Shown: positions 6,037-6,075 of the stretch, in pieces
Layout: each line of letters opens with the position of its first letter
How positions within the stretch are numbered: position 1 is the stretch's first letter
NCBI GenBank assembly: GCA_910587395.1
Contig: CAJULJ010000051.1
Coordinates: forward strand, 1,131 to 7,205
DNA: 6,075 bases
From: an uncultured Oscillospiraceae bacterium
GTDB taxonomy: Bacteria; Bacillota; Clostridia; Oscillospirales; Oscillospiraceae
Reading direction: 5' to 3'
Program-made: the position numbers and the translations under genes
The notes under the pieces: model-generated
What the model was told of the DNA's origin: nothing
What the model saw: the letters and a program-made list of their open reading frames with translations, nothing else
Databases searched by the model: none

Positions 6037-6075
6037 GCTGGTATAGCTCAGTTGGTAGAGCAGCTGATTTGTAAT
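6037..6075 (+). tRNA. tRNA-Thr (anticodon UGU), 3' half beyond window
   Basis: The first 39 tRNA positions are visible. The acceptor 5' strand GCTGGTA (6037-6043) is followed by the conserved T8 and by a D arm with GCTC and GAGC stems around AGTTGGTA (6050-6057). The anticodon arm is only partly present: the loop reads TTTGTAA, which puts the anticodon TGT at 6070-6072 and assigns threonine (ACA codons). The rest of the anticodon stem, the variable loop, the T arm and the 3' acceptor strand lie past the window edge, so acceptor pairing could not be checked. It may head a tRNA cluster. Confidence 0.9.

Overview
The window is GC-rich throughout, apart from short AT-rich promoter stretches. It reads as a chromosomal segment of a Gram-positive, Clostridia-type anaerobe, most likely an Oscillospiraceae/Flavonifractor-like gut bacterium. 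That assignment is inference from the combination of GC-rich codon use, strong AGGAGG-type ribosome binding sites, an SLH-domain cell-wall protein and a lantibiotic-type (LanR/LanK-like) two-component system. No transposase, phage gene, CRISPR array or rRNA is visible.

Layout: (1) Positions 1-1099, minus strand: the first 366 codons of a metallo-beta-lactamase/beta-CASP RNA-processing-type nuclease that runs off the left edge. (2) Positions 1103-1310: a divergent intergenic region with one good sigma-A-type promoter for each flanking gene. (3) Positions 1311-2810, plus strand: a secreted CHAP-type peptidoglycan amidase/peptidase with SLH repeats and a C-terminal region resembling copper-amine-oxidase-N 'stalk' repeats, followed by a long hairpin. 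(4) Positions 2982-5876, plus strand: a tight three-gene operon. It encodes a TraX-family polytopic membrane protein (putative acyltransferase-like), an OmpR-family response regulator and a sensor histidine kinase. A tandem 11-bp direct repeat lies upstream and could be the regulator's own operator. (5) Positions 5881-5939: a 14-bp perfect inverted repeat closing the operon. (6) Positions 5983-6075: a consensus promoter driving a tRNA-Thr(UGU) gene truncated by the right edge.

The most interesting unit is the TraX-regulator-kinase operon. The sensor kinase has a roughly 110-residue extracytoplasmic domain and would phosphorylate the regulator. The regulator plausibly binds the 11-bp-periodic repeats in front of traX, so that an envelope signal would tune a membrane-modifying enzyme. 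Most proteins of this regulator/kinase subtype are known beside lantibiotic immunity ABC transporters, but no transporter is present here. This circuit is a hypothesis: the genes and the repeats are seen directly, but the regulatory link is inferred.
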